The translations under genes were made by a program, and so were the position numbers. A stretch of 64,000 nt of DNA, taken from NCBI GenBank assembly GCA_037389465.1, contig JAZARR010000032.1:1-64000 (forward strand), in the 5' to 3' direction. Shown here in pieces: positions 53,117-64,000 of this stretch (positions within the stretch are counted from its first letter, which is position 1; every line of letters begins with the position of its first letter). The stretch is from Baylisascaris procyonis (Eukaryota > Nematoda > Chromadorea > Rhabditida > Ascarididae). The notes under the pieces are model-generated. The model ran no database searches. It was not told the origin of the DNA and saw only the letters and a program-made list of their open reading frames with translations.

Positions 53117-55856
53117 CTGCAGTTTAACGAACACTTCTAGACTAATTTGTCATAGACAATTCTTATCCACTATATTACGCGAATATTATCATTTGACTGC
53201 GGCATAACTAGTGGATCATTGGCAGATCGTGCCCTCTAGTTATGCCAGTTACCTTATGAGTGCATCATGAGAGGGCTTCGCCAACATCCTGATGATGAAT
53301 ACTATTATCAGTAACCAGCAAGTCAACAATTAGGTGAGCTTAAACTAGGTGCAAAAATTATCCTCTTCAAATACGATGCTCTTTTCAAAAACAGTTACAA
53401 GTGATATTCTGAGATGAAAGCAAATTGGCACAGACATTCGTAATAACACTGAAATATAAGTTAGTAATAAGATATAATGTAATAATACTGAAATTAAAGT
53501 GATCATGAGTAATCATAACGAAATCAATAAGGCATGAGTTCGGTTCGTAATACCTAACGGTGATATACGTTATTTACATGACGAACGAAATTGCGAAGAA
53601 AAGTTACAAGGGAAGATTCCACTGTAGAAATGGGTGCCACTCTCTCACATGTGAATAAATGAAATGCTTATTGTTTTTGAAAATTCTGAAGTGATTTCTC
53701 ATAACTTTATTGAATTCGCTGCTTAGTACTAATGTCGTTTTGCCAGTAAGTTTTTCTTATTATGAGCAAAATGCGCTTGAAAATAGCAAAGGTCTGAAAC
53801 AGTAAAATTTTTGATCGAAAGACTTGGAATTATATGCACAAAATTTTGTGTGCGATCTCCATTTGCTCTTTTTCTAATAATGACATGCTTTCAGGGCATT
53901 CCCTTGTTTATAGTAGCATTTGCAATGGACATGGATTGAAGGCATTCTTAAAAAATATGGCCGTTCAGCGCCTCATTTAGATTGTACTCAGCGGTTTTAG
54001 ACTTTCAAAGATTTCGGCTATGCCTTACCTACTTCAATCTCTCATGGGTAGCGATCAACCCTAGAGTAATCAGAAAGATTCTTGTGTCAGGGCTCGCAAC
54101 GTAAGGGATATGGCATAAGCGAGTAGATAATGCGCTACTTTGTTTGCTTTCTCATCGGGTTGCCGCTAGAAACGCTGAATATTGGTTACCCGGCAGCAAA
54201 TGTATGCGCATATGTGTGTTTTAGTAAGAATATATTAACGAATCAACAAACTGTAAACGTCGAATATGATCGCACTGAGAGATGTCGTTTTGCTTCTGCA
54301 GGCACACCTTAAGACTAATCATGCCCGAAAATGAGGCACTCTTGGATTTGATGAAAAATTATGTTCAAATTGCTCTGCTCTGAACAGAACTTTTCTGGGT
54401 GAGCGGTAGAGAAGGTATCAAAGAAAAGCTAGTTTGTCGCACGCAGATTTTGAGGACTGAAGGAAAAGTGAACCCAAGCTACAAGCGAAATACAACGTTC
54501 TCGAAGGTGACAGCTTAACAATATGGCGTCACAATTTTCCGTAATGTTTTCTGATCATGTCTATTATATCTTGGTGTCCTCTTTGGCAATAAATTGTTGT
54601 TTCTCTATTGTGAAATCCGTTAACGACACCATTCTGTAAGTAAATTTTGGCTGGGAAGGAGGTTGCTATGTGGATGAATTGTAGTTGTTGTAATGTTGTG
54701 AATCAGCAGCGCACATTGTCAAGCAGCCCGGATCATTTATAATCCGCAATGATGCCTTCCAGCCGGCGACAGCTGCTACTTTCATCGAGCATTGTCCCCA
54801 TTGTTCAACGCCTATTTACAGTTGACTCATTTGTGATTCCAATCAGGAACTGAAATTCTACGAATAAGCGAGCGTCGATCTTTGAATCATCAAGAGATGA
54901 AGAAATAATTTGATTTATACTAATGCAGTACTTGTTTTCCTATGCTCAGCGCTTGTATGTTATACTGTTCTCCTTTACTTTACGCACATTCTAAAAGAGC
55001 AACGTAGCGACGTCGTCTCTATGTGTTTATCTGTGATTGCCGCCTGATTGTTCGACAGTTTCATTTCTTGAACGAGATAATCTGCGGAGAATAAATTGGT
55101 TGAATGATTTACTTCCTTTTTGGGGGTTTGGGAGAGGTAGGGGAGATGAGGAGGAAGGTGTAGGCGCCACAAGGTAAGCAATTGTTATATGAACCATTAT
55201 GAAATCTATAAACCAGTCTGGGAGAGCAGTTAGGAACAACTTGACCTGTTGGGTGCTAATTAAGGATGAAATCGACGCGTATGAGTAATGTATCAAATAA
55301 CAAAAATTTTGATTGTATATTTCACAAAAACAACACTTCATTACATTGGTCCACTGTGTATCACAGTATTCATAGGCCCATTAATGTTGTTTATTTTTGT
55401 TCAGTGAAACTAAAATCGTTCAGTTATAGATATTCATACGAACTCATTCTTAAATGTTATATGTTGACGCTAAAGAGGTTGATATTTGTCAATAAAGTTT
55501 CCCCTCAATATAGCTCGTCAAATGTTTTATAAAAGAAAAATGGAGCAATAAAAATGCTGTTCATCGCATACGAAGTGTTGATTAATGCATTTTTTCATTA
55601 AGTGCTCTATTATTCAACAATAATGTTTTCCCGTCATAGCACTTTCCTATTTATCGAAACAATCTCTAAACAGACTATTTGATGAAGTGATCATATGAGG
55701 ACTTTAGAGGAGAAAACGAGAAGGGTAGAGTGCTACAAAGGGATCGCAAAGAAAAACATACTCGACAAGAGATGGTTTGGAGAACGGAGAGAGGAAAAGA
55801 AAAACCACGGCAATTTAAACGATTCCACCATAACAGCTGGCTGCAAATTCGCCAAC
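53117..55856. promoter_or_regulatory. Intergenic stretch between divergent pkd-2 and the modular secreted-protein gene
   Basis: About 2.7 kb that must contain the promoters of both flanking genes. A perfect 11-bp inverted repeat close to the pkd-2 start is listed separately. I looked for the X-box motif of ciliary genes by eye and found no convincing match. Open frames such as 54130-54312 and 55027-55341 have no domain signature. Confidence 0.5.
53201..53246. repeat. 11-bp perfect inverted repeat upstream of pkd-2
   Basis: ggcataactag at 53201-53211 is exactly mirrored by ctagttatgcc at 53236-53246, with a 24-base spacer. It sits 85 bases upstream of the pkd-2 ATG. It could be a dyad protein-binding site or a small foldback remnant. 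Confidence 0.6.
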
Positions 55857-58800
55857 ATGTTGTGCCGCGTGTTCCTCTTAGCTTCCGTTACACTTGTAAC
55901 GTTTTCATTGGTAAGGAATATATTTTTTGATAACTTATATTTGTTGTATTTCATCAAATCTGGTGGAATGTTTTCGTAAATGTTCCTCCATGTTTCAAAC
56001 GGCGAGTTTACCTTCAGATCTGAACTTTAAAAGCACATACTACATGAGTTTCCTTGGCGTACTTTGTCACTCATTTTATATAATCTATTTAATTAAGCAG
56101 TTCATCACTCATCATTGCCTTCAACACATTGGGCAGTTTTTCATAGACGTAGCGCGTTACAGCACTACAAGTGTTGCGTAGATTTTCATCTTACCCACTA
56201 TGCCATAGTAGGATGAAAATATTAATTTGCAACAGTGAACTATTGATCGGTTTCAGAACATCTGTTGACTCGTAGAAAACATCCATCGGAATTTCTTTTT
56301 TTTTTCGAATAAATTGCATTATTAACAATTATTTCTTATTGTATGTTAATTTTACGCTGTCGTTTTTGCGTTATTTTACGTTATGAATAAATAATAAATT
56401 AATGTTTATTTTAAAACATATAAAACAATTTTACATTTGCAGTTACGTTATCATTTTTTAGTTGTTCCTGCGAAATAAGATGGTGGTGATGGGGAAATCG
56501 GAAATTTACCAACAATAAGTGAGCTAATTTGCTCATCTAAAAACTTCGATAAAGAAAGCGTTTATTTGCAGCCAAACAATAAATTCAAGCGAGATACGGC
56601 CGCGGTTATAAAGCAGCGCTATGGCGACTTCAAACAAGAGTGCTTTCCACGACCATCGGGAGGATGCAGTTGCAATGTGAAGGACTCATCCGGTGTCGAA
56701 AGTGTCAAGTCTTTTGCGACTGATGCGGACTGCAAAGTACCTATTGAAGGTCAGCCAGACGATGAGGCACTCCCATTTTTTCCCAAAATTCTTCAATGCA
56801 CGAATATTTTTTGCCATTTTCATTGTCACGTCTGATTTTTCAGCATTTTATATCATTTCAAAGTTGTCACCTTGAGGTAATCACTTCAAGATTATGGTCC
56901 ATGTGATAATTTCATGCTTAAACCACGCAGCTTTCGGAATGAGCATGGCTTTCTTCTGCTTGCGCTCGACTCACCCTGTATAGCACATATTCGCTTTTTC
57001 CGCCTACTAACACGGTTTTTTCTATCATGAACTGATTTTGTAATTTTGGCAGTCTGTAAATTTCAATTGTCTCAACACGATTTGACGGTCAACTGTCGAC
57101 GGACAGGTCGATGGTCAAAAGATTGACGGCTGGAATTTTTCGTCCTGTCGGTAAATAGAGAGTGGACAGGTCTAGCTGATTTTATGGGCCAAATTGTGCA
57201 GAATGATTCACACTCTCATGGCTGTGGCGGTGATAATGCGAACATTAACGCTTCATTTGAGATGTTCTTGAGACGACGTTGAAGAAGCAAGAAGTAAATG
57301 AACAAATAAAGGAAAAATTCGGCGATTTCAAGGAGAACTGCTTCCCAAAGCCATCGGGAGGTTGTCGATGCAATGAGAAGGATGCCAACGGTAACGAGGT
57401 GATCGCCACGTATGACAGCGAGGGGGATTGCAAAGTGCCGTCGCTAATATCAGTCGCAGGTAATCGAACGTTAAGCACTTGAATTGTCTAAATGTTCCTA
57501 CGTCAGCATCGCATAAAAATGGTTGGTTCATTTCATTAGTCTTTATGAAGCAAGAAGTCTTCTTTTCCTTAATTCTTAGTGATGCAAACTATATATTGAA
57601 CTGATAATATGCCAAATATCCTTCTATTTTTACAACAATTTATTTCCATCTATATTTGCTGCAGAATTTCGCTCTAACCTTTACTCACAATACCTGTCGC
57701 ATTGTAATAAATAATTCTGAATGTGTTGCAAATCGATAATGCTTGATTAATGTTTTCTGCTGCTAATGTCTATGGCTGCCAATCGCTTCATTGATCCTTT
57801 CCTCCTTTCCAAACTCAGCACTGCAAAAGGATAAGTAGAGGAATGCGTAAGTGGAGCTGGACTGATATTGTGTTTTTGCATATAGTATTATGCGCATGGT
57901 TTACAAGCAAATAATAAAATTCACACAATATTGTGTTCGTATTGGTCCAAAAGTTTAAACATTTCTTTTACAAAGGTCGTTTTTTCTATCCAACCGGTAT
58001 AAAGTTGAACCTTACCGATGTAGGCGTATGCAATTTTTTTAACCTGCCTAAATGTCTGCAAATCTTTTTGAAGTTAATGAAACAAATTGAATGCTGATAT
58101 AGGAGAGCACATATTGTGCATCTATCGAATTAACACGTTAAATGATGTTCACTGATTTCCGAGTTGAAGCAACCGAAAGCAACTGCACATATAGGTTCAT
58201 GCTCACGGATGAATGCGCACAGATCAGGCGTTGCTATTTACGCTTTACAAATGCGATTTTTCGAAAGGGACAGAAAGACGTAACTTTTCACTGTGAAAGA
58301 GGGAAATCTGTGCCAATCGTTATTTATAGTTGCTCATTCAGACTCATTGAAATCTTCTTGAATTTTTTTAGTTCATACAGCGGAGAATAAGAAAAAGCTA
58401 AACGAAGAGATCAAGCAAAAATTCGGTGCTTTCAAAGAGAACTGTTTTCCGAAGCCATCTGGTGGATGCAGCTGCAACGAGAAGGATGCACACGGCAATG
58501 AAGTCGTTGCAAAATACAATTCGGATGCGGAATGCAAAGTGCCAGCAGTGAGTGCTTGCAATAAGAAGTTTAGAAATTAGTAATGCACGTACAAGGCTGC
58601 AATTTTCTCAGCGCCTGTATAATAGTTGGCGATGTTCGTCAATTTTTATGTCCACTTATTTCAATATTTGTTCAAGACACTCTCACTTCCCACCCCTCCT
58701 AATAAGCAGACTACGGAATTTGAAAATTTGAAAAATAGTAAGCAGATTACGGAAAATTTAATCAGCCTCACACATCTATTTGCATTACCACAAAGGTCTA

Positions 58801-60982
58801 AGAAATTGATCATGAGATCATATTGGGTTGACTAATTTGAAGCTAAAAGAAATCAGCGACATTGCAAATCAGTGCTATTTATGCTCTATTGGGGTTATTT
58901 GGCGTTTGAGATATTTGCCATCCGATTTTTGATCATTTTTTGTTTACCATCACGCGGGGTGAACAAAAAATGATCGGTGCTTGCCCGAAGCTACTTGGGC
59001 AATTCGCATCGAGTGCCATTTTAAAGACGATGGGCATCTTTTCTTTCTCCATTTCATTCGTGTTATTCCCACAGCCATGCTCGGTGTACTTCTTGTTCTT
59101 TTATGTTCTGCCATCTGCTTATTGTTGGGGAAGTGAAATTTATGTCAGAGGATGAAGCGAACAACGGCGCAGCGATCGCAGAATGTTCGTGATCCTGTCC
59201 GTGAAAGGGCTCAAGCAAACTACGCTGCTGTTGTAAACGAGCTTAACGAGAAGTTCAGGGGACTCAAGGAAGGCTGCTTTCCACGTCCAAAAGGTAAATA
59301 CGGCTTCGCAATGCTAAGACGTAGCAGGGTCCATGTGTGATTAATACCCTCATAGTTTGCGTTTCTCTGCAATTATTAACCGCAGCTTTAGTTATTAGAG
59401 CAAACATGAAACTGATGTTGTTGAATTATAGAACATTAGTACCATAAAACTATAATCACTGCTTATTCGTATCTTTTTTCACGAAATTTTTTCAGTAATA
59501 TATGGTCATCGAGTTTCCAGTGCGGGAAATGTTTAAAGAGTGCGTAAAAGTTTTCCGATACCCAATTTTTAAGCTACACTATGAATTTCGGTAGACTTTA
59601 TTGAGCAACGAAAATGACATTAGCAGACAGTAAGTGCAATTATTCGTCTTGATTTGATTGCCAAATTTTCCCAACTTCAGGCCGGAGATGAGCTCATTCT
59701 TCAGTTTGCGACTTTAATTAAAGCTTTTTATGTGTCTGCCTAACGTTTCATGAACTCTGAAGATTATTTTTTTTTTAATGCACTATCACTTTCTGCGGGT
59801 GGCAAAGTTTTACAATATGCTCACTATTTCTGTAGCGATGAACAATTGTGTGGCTGCGATTATTGCGCTTCTGAATAGCTTTTCCTGCTGCGAATACTCT
59901 CGTATTTGAGCTTCATTCCATCTTCCGCTTCGAAAAATTTCTGAAACTGCAGAAGAAACACAGGAAATCTTATCCGTCTAATTAAGCGAGACCGTTTGCG
60001 CATTCGCTTTATGAAATAAATGGAGAACGGTACTAGAAGAGCTGTGATTCACTTAACCTCTGTAAATTTTTGCATATCCTATTTACATCACTGAATCTCA
60101 TCACGCGTGCAAACATTTACAGAGGATTCATTCTTATGCTTTATCGCAAAATTTCCTTCCAAAAGCGCATTATGTCAATGCCATGTCTTTGTATGCTCTT
60201 ATCTGATCCATAGTTTCAAGCCCGGAACCACTAAAGTTAAATCTGTGAAATTTGTTGAGTGAAATGCACATTTGTTTCAATTTTGAAGGAAATTATCCAC
60301 GTCTAAGTATGAAGGAAAAAATCATTTACGTTTTACATCGAATGGTTTCTCATATTAATTCAGTTATTTCTTGCTTGTTGATAACTTTTGCAATTGAGCT
60401 TTCAATTGAGAGATGTTCAAAAATCGACATCTTGACAGCTGCTCTTCCATGCTTTTTGCATGGTTTTCAGCTTTTTTTCATGTCATGACCGGCGGTTGTA
60501 AAATGCGCTGCAAATGTCTGCTTTACTTCCAGCTAATGAGTATTTATAAGCTGTCCCTTACCTAAGTCCCTTTTTGTTGTTATTCTGTTATGGTTTCATG
60601 CCGTAAAATTTATAATTCGACTTTTGTGTGCTGTTATTCAATCCACTCTGTTATTCTTCAATTCTTCTAATTACCTTTGTGGATATATAGAATTAAATTG
60701 GATTTATTAAATCGAAATCTAGGGCTGCAATTGTGGGCCTCATCGAAGTCGGAGTCACCTCTTCATGTCCGAGTAGCCCATCGGTTGTAGTTGCTGACCC
60801 AAATTCGAGATTTCCAGATTTTTTTCTGTTCATTCATAAGGATCGTCGTGATTGCAGGCTGCTTGTGCGTTATTGGCAAGGATAAGAATGGCCGTGACAT
60901 AACAGAGCGCCGAATGAAGGATAGAGATTGCAAGTGCCAGCCGGGAGAGCGTGGCAAAGGATGTCCTGTTGGTGGAGCCTGA
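55857..60982 (+). CDS. Secreted protein with four tandem cysteine modules, family not recognised
   Basis: Exons 55857-55910, 56572-56749, 57262-57459, 58381-58547, 59182-59293 and 60858-60982 join in phase to 277 residues. Exon 1 encodes an 18-residue hydrophobic signal peptide. Exons 2, 3 and 4 each encode one module: a charged, probably helical lead ending in FKEN or a relative, then CFPKPSGGC, one residue, C, a stretch with KD and a Gly, and a last Cys followed by KVP. Cysteines fall at 42/50/52/72, 104/112/114/134 and 165/173/175/195, spacing C-x7-C-x-C-x19-C throughout. The fourth module is split over exons 5 and 6 (Cys 231, 238, 240, 261) with x6 and x20 spacing and adds Cys 263 and 272 in a Gly-rich tail. 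One module per exon points to growth by exon duplication. Secretion is inferred; I cannot name a family or function. Confidence 0.85.
58931..58975. repeat. Intronic 14-bp perfect hairpin
   Basis: gatcattttttgtt (58931-58944) is exactly complementary to aacaaaaaatgatc (58962-58975), with a 17-base loop, in the intron before exon 5 of the modular secreted-protein gene. Similar in style to the foldback in eor-1 intron 2 but unrelated in sequence. Confidence 0.7.
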
Positions 60983-62550
60983 ACAATTTTCCGTTCGATT
61001 TTTTTTTTTTTTGAATCAGTATTCGCAGCATTCTTATCGCGAAAGAAAATCTTCCAATGCGTGACTTAAAAAGAATTTGCAGTTGAAAGGTAGCATAATG
61101 TTAGGTGTTTCATAGGGAATTTCTCGAAAACCATGGAACGGAAATATGCTATCATTTCACACTAGTATATGTTTGAATGGCTGACCTGCGGATAAGGCGC
61201 GAATCGAACGAAGGTTTAGTGATGTGACCCATAAACCAAACTTCACTTTGAAAGATTATAACAGTGACAAGAGATAGGACACTTTGAAAAAGAAGACGAT
61301 TTTTCAGGGGTTTGAATTATTACACTCTTTTAGGATCCTTAAGTTGCTTGTGCAGTTTGTTATTGATGTAGTTTTTGATTTATTGCTTGTTAACGAGACT
61401 CAAATCTGAGGGAATTACTGACGTTGGAGAGGCATGCTAATGGTGCTATTATGAGCACTTTTGCATACCAATTTCTCAAATTCCCAGCCAAAGAATATGC
61501 AAAACAATGCCTTCAAATTTTAATTTGCTACAACCGTCAGCGTAGGTCTACTAAAATTTGCTTTTCACATTTCAATTATCTTTAAGTGACTATATCTGCT
61601 TAAGTTGGCGAATCGATATGGAGTAATATTTAGGAGAAGAGTTGCCCTGTGACATACCCTATACCTACCAAATTTCGTAAATTTTGCCTTCACTGTTTTC
61701 GAGTTGAGGCTGCCGGGTAGAGAGACTTACACTGACGCCACAAATGCGTAAAGGTGCATAGATAAGGCATCGTTATAGTGCAATTTGCAAGGCAATTTCC
61801 GATAAACAGTACCATCTTTGCAAATCGAAGATTCGGCCTTGTTCTCAGCGAATTGGAAAAGACTAGCAGCTTTTTTGGCATTTCCAAAGAACACCATTCT
61901 ATTTATAAAGAAGGTGCATTACCATTTTTGGATAAAAATATCTTATTATATTTTCAACGGATGTAATCTGAAATTTTGATACTAAAAAAGTGCATATTGC
62001 AATAATCTATGGCTTATTTTCATTTCGAGATAACGATGTCAATTATTAGCAAATGCTTAAGTTATAAAGCATTGCTTCTTGCCAATGAATAATTTAATGG
62101 ATGAACTCTGTTGCAGTGCTTTTCATTAATTCTGCCTTTGTATTTAATGGCTCGTCTTTATGCCTAAAACATCTAACTAATCGCACATTTCAATTTGTTA
62201 CGAATTGTTGTTTATGAAATTTCTGCGTTATTTTTAAGCGTCATTTATCATCCTCATTTATTTTTGCCTAATAAAATACAGCAATTATTTGAAATGTTTT
62301 TTTTTTTTGTGATTAACAACATGCAATAGATTTTGAACAGTGCTATAGACAACTTAGAAACTAAATAATCTATACACTGATGAATAGAAAAAGGTGCTGA
62401 TATCCGAATATTGCATAAACTGAAAAATTTAAACTTTTTGTCGATTAACCAGTGGACAAAGAAATCAATAAAGGCACAGATGTGAAGACAATTAGAATAT
62501 TCAGAAAGACCAATTTAAGGAGGAGGGAGCTTTTTTTGATTATATAAACC
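60983..62550. other. Intergenic stretch with no recognised feature
   Basis: Contains the 3' UTR of the modular secreted-protein gene, beginning with a run of 14 T residues about 20 bases after its stop codon (near 61001-61014), and the 3' side of the minus-strand gene at the right edge. No open frame here shows a domain or a coding signature that I trust. Confidence 0.5.
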
Positions 62551-62733
62551 TTAAGATTTGAAGCTATAAAATTTATCATTTTTCACATGCAGCCAGCAAT
62601 CGTTTTCAGTAAACTCTTTATTATGATACACTTCGTTCGCATCGCAAAATACACTGTGAAAGCAACGACGATTTTTTTGATCACCTTGTGGCAGTTTGAA
62701 GATGAATAGGCTAGCCATTTCACTAGCATTCAC
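62551..62733 (-). CDS. Possible terminal exon of the right-edge cysteine-rich gene
   Basis: An open frame reads RRCFHSVFCDANEVYH and NDCWLHVKND and ends at a stop at 62551-62553. The balanced composition with spaced Cys residues looks coding, and strong acceptors (ctttcacag, near 62660) precede part of it. It could be the last exon of the gene to its right, but I could not join it in phase with the exon at 62946-63062, so an intermediate exon or a separate gene is possible. Confidence 0.3.
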   Translation of the reverse strand: MNASEMASLFIFKLPQGDQKNRRCFHSVFCDANEVYHNKEFTENDCWLHVKNDKFYSFKS

Positions 62734-62945
62734 TTACACATCGCATAACTATACAAACAACTCCCGCTGAGTCGTCCTTTCATTGCAATTAGCCGCGGTA
62801 ATAACAGCAGATCGAACACTGAAATCAAGTTTTTCTTTCAATTCTGCACTTTTCTTGACTTGATCTTGTTAGAATATCGTTCGTTAAGCCGTGCATAGGA
62901 GATCGTGCAATTTATGTCTGTCCGTACGCGTATATGGCGACCTAC

Positions 62946-64000
62946 CTTGACTTTCTTAGTCACATGAGAGAAGCAAGAATGTGTTGGATCCGTCGTCGGC
63001 CCAAGAAGTGAACTTCTTTGCATCAGCTTTTTGTGTGCTACATCGCGAGCCAAATTGAAACCCTAAGGAGGTTAATCTCTCTCCGATTACGCAAAAAAAC
63101 CTTGATATTTCGTGCCTTGCTTATAAAATTTTACATTGTTACCCAAGTATTCGGAATTGTATGGCTAGCCTCATCTTAATGTTCTGCACATTGAAACCAA
63201 ACTAAAATTGTACGAAAAACCCTTGGATTATTGCTTAAACGCGAAAAGTAAATCTACATATGATGCGATCTGCCGGAGATTGAGAACAGGCTCCTCATAA
63301 TATTTTATACAATACTTCAAGTGCCGTTAATGTGAGCGAGTAATTCTTTAATACTACCGAATGCCGTCGGCCTGCTCATCACAAATCACGTTGAACTTAA
63401 ATGTGGGAGGTCAGAACGCTTTGCGGTTTCCTGGTCAACCCGTGTTATCTTGTATGTATTCACATGGCATTTCTGAACTCCTCCGTTCCTTGTGTATTCA
63501 AATTAGCTACTCGGCGCCGATGTCATTTGCAAGCATGCGAATTCTGAGTTTTCGATGCAAAAGGACACAATTTTGAACGTTGCTGAATGCTAATAGATCT
63601 AAATTAACTGTCAAATATGCAAAAATGTTACCTGCAAATTGAACATTTCTAAACGTGTAAACTTAACTCGCATGCGCTTTTGCTATGGAGGTTAGAAGCA
63701 AAATATTTTCACCTCCTATCGAAGTAAAGACAATAACAAACCTGTGTGTCTGCCTGACATGTAGACTGCCCTGGACATTGGTTATTTTCACCACAGAAAC
63801 TGATAGGAACACCATTTGTGCATCCGCACTGACCAGCAGTACCAGCAGGTACTGATCCCATTAAAGAAGGTGCTTGTACTGTAACCTGTCCTGCTTGAAC
63901 ACCTGCAAACTTTTGCGTTTAATGCGTTTTTTGTGCATCTTTGCTAAGATGGACCACGACAACATCGTATCTACGAACCCATTTGTTTGTGGACATGTTT
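62946..64000 (-). CDS. Cysteine-rich protein gene, partial at the right window edge, unrecognised
   Basis: Two exons are clear. 63742-63902 (53 codons, acceptor gtttgcag, donor cag/gtttgt) begins VQAGQVTVQAPS and contains GQCGCTNGVPISFCGENN and CPGQSTCQAD, with six Cys in about 30 residues. 62946-63062 (39 codons, acceptor ccttag, donor aag/gtaggt) reads GFNLARDVAHKK and THSCFSHVTKK. They join in phase 0. A third, partial exon may end near 63975 and continue beyond 64000. The closely spaced Cys suggest an extracellular disulfide-rich domain. I do not recognise the family, and no start codon is inside the window. Confidence 0.55.

Noticed and set aside
1..64000. CRISPR array, bacterial operon, prophage or integron
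   Set aside because: The telomere, GT-AG introns and animal-type genes show eukaryotic nuclear DNA; no spaced direct-repeat array exists apart from the telomere.

Overview
The window is the end of a nematode chromosome or contig. The first 6.55 kb is telomeric repeat of the TTAGGC type typical of nematodes. The rest is AT-rich DNA carrying intron-rich genes with ordinary GT-AG introns. The protein-coding genes have clear worm counterparts; I could not narrow the species further.

Layout: (1) 1-6554, telomere array. The outer ~1.1 kb switches strand orientation several times; from ~1098 inward it is a clean GCCTAA array, correct for a left chromosome end. (2) 6555-10673, unique DNA with no convincing gene. 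(3) 10674-22471, minus strand, a 12-exon lariat debranching enzyme gene (dbr-1). One of its introns holds a broken RTE-type retrotransposon tail. (4) 22472-24417, an intergenic stretch between divergent genes. (5) 24418-38065, plus strand, an 18-exon gene for a BTB protein with nine C2H2 zinc fingers, an orthologue of C. elegans EOR-1 and related in architecture to PLZF. One intron contains an interstitial telomere-like repeat and another a perfect 21-bp hairpin. (6) 38066-43340, intergenic, with a MITE-like inverted-repeat element and a tRNA-like SINE. (7) 43341-53116, minus strand, a complete 15-exon polycystin-2 (pkd-2) gene. (8) 53117-55856, intergenic. (9) 55857-60982, plus strand, a six-exon gene for a secreted protein built from four copies of a small cysteine module that I do not recognise. 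(10) 60983-64000, intergenic DNA, then exons of a minus-strand cysteine-rich gene that runs off the right edge.

I assembled the gene models by eye from splice sites and reading phase. All junctions of pkd-2 and of the modular secreted gene are phase-compatible and give 726 and 277 residues. dbr-1 (~581 residues) and eor-1 (~945 residues) each have one junction that I could not bring into phase.

The genes do not form a pathway. dbr-1 acts in RNA turnover, eor-1 in transcription downstream of Ras/Wnt-type signals, and pkd-2 in ciliated sensory neurons. The most novel items are the four-module secreted protein, the orientation-switching telomere end, and the telomere-like repeat 36 bp upstream of an eor-1 exon.
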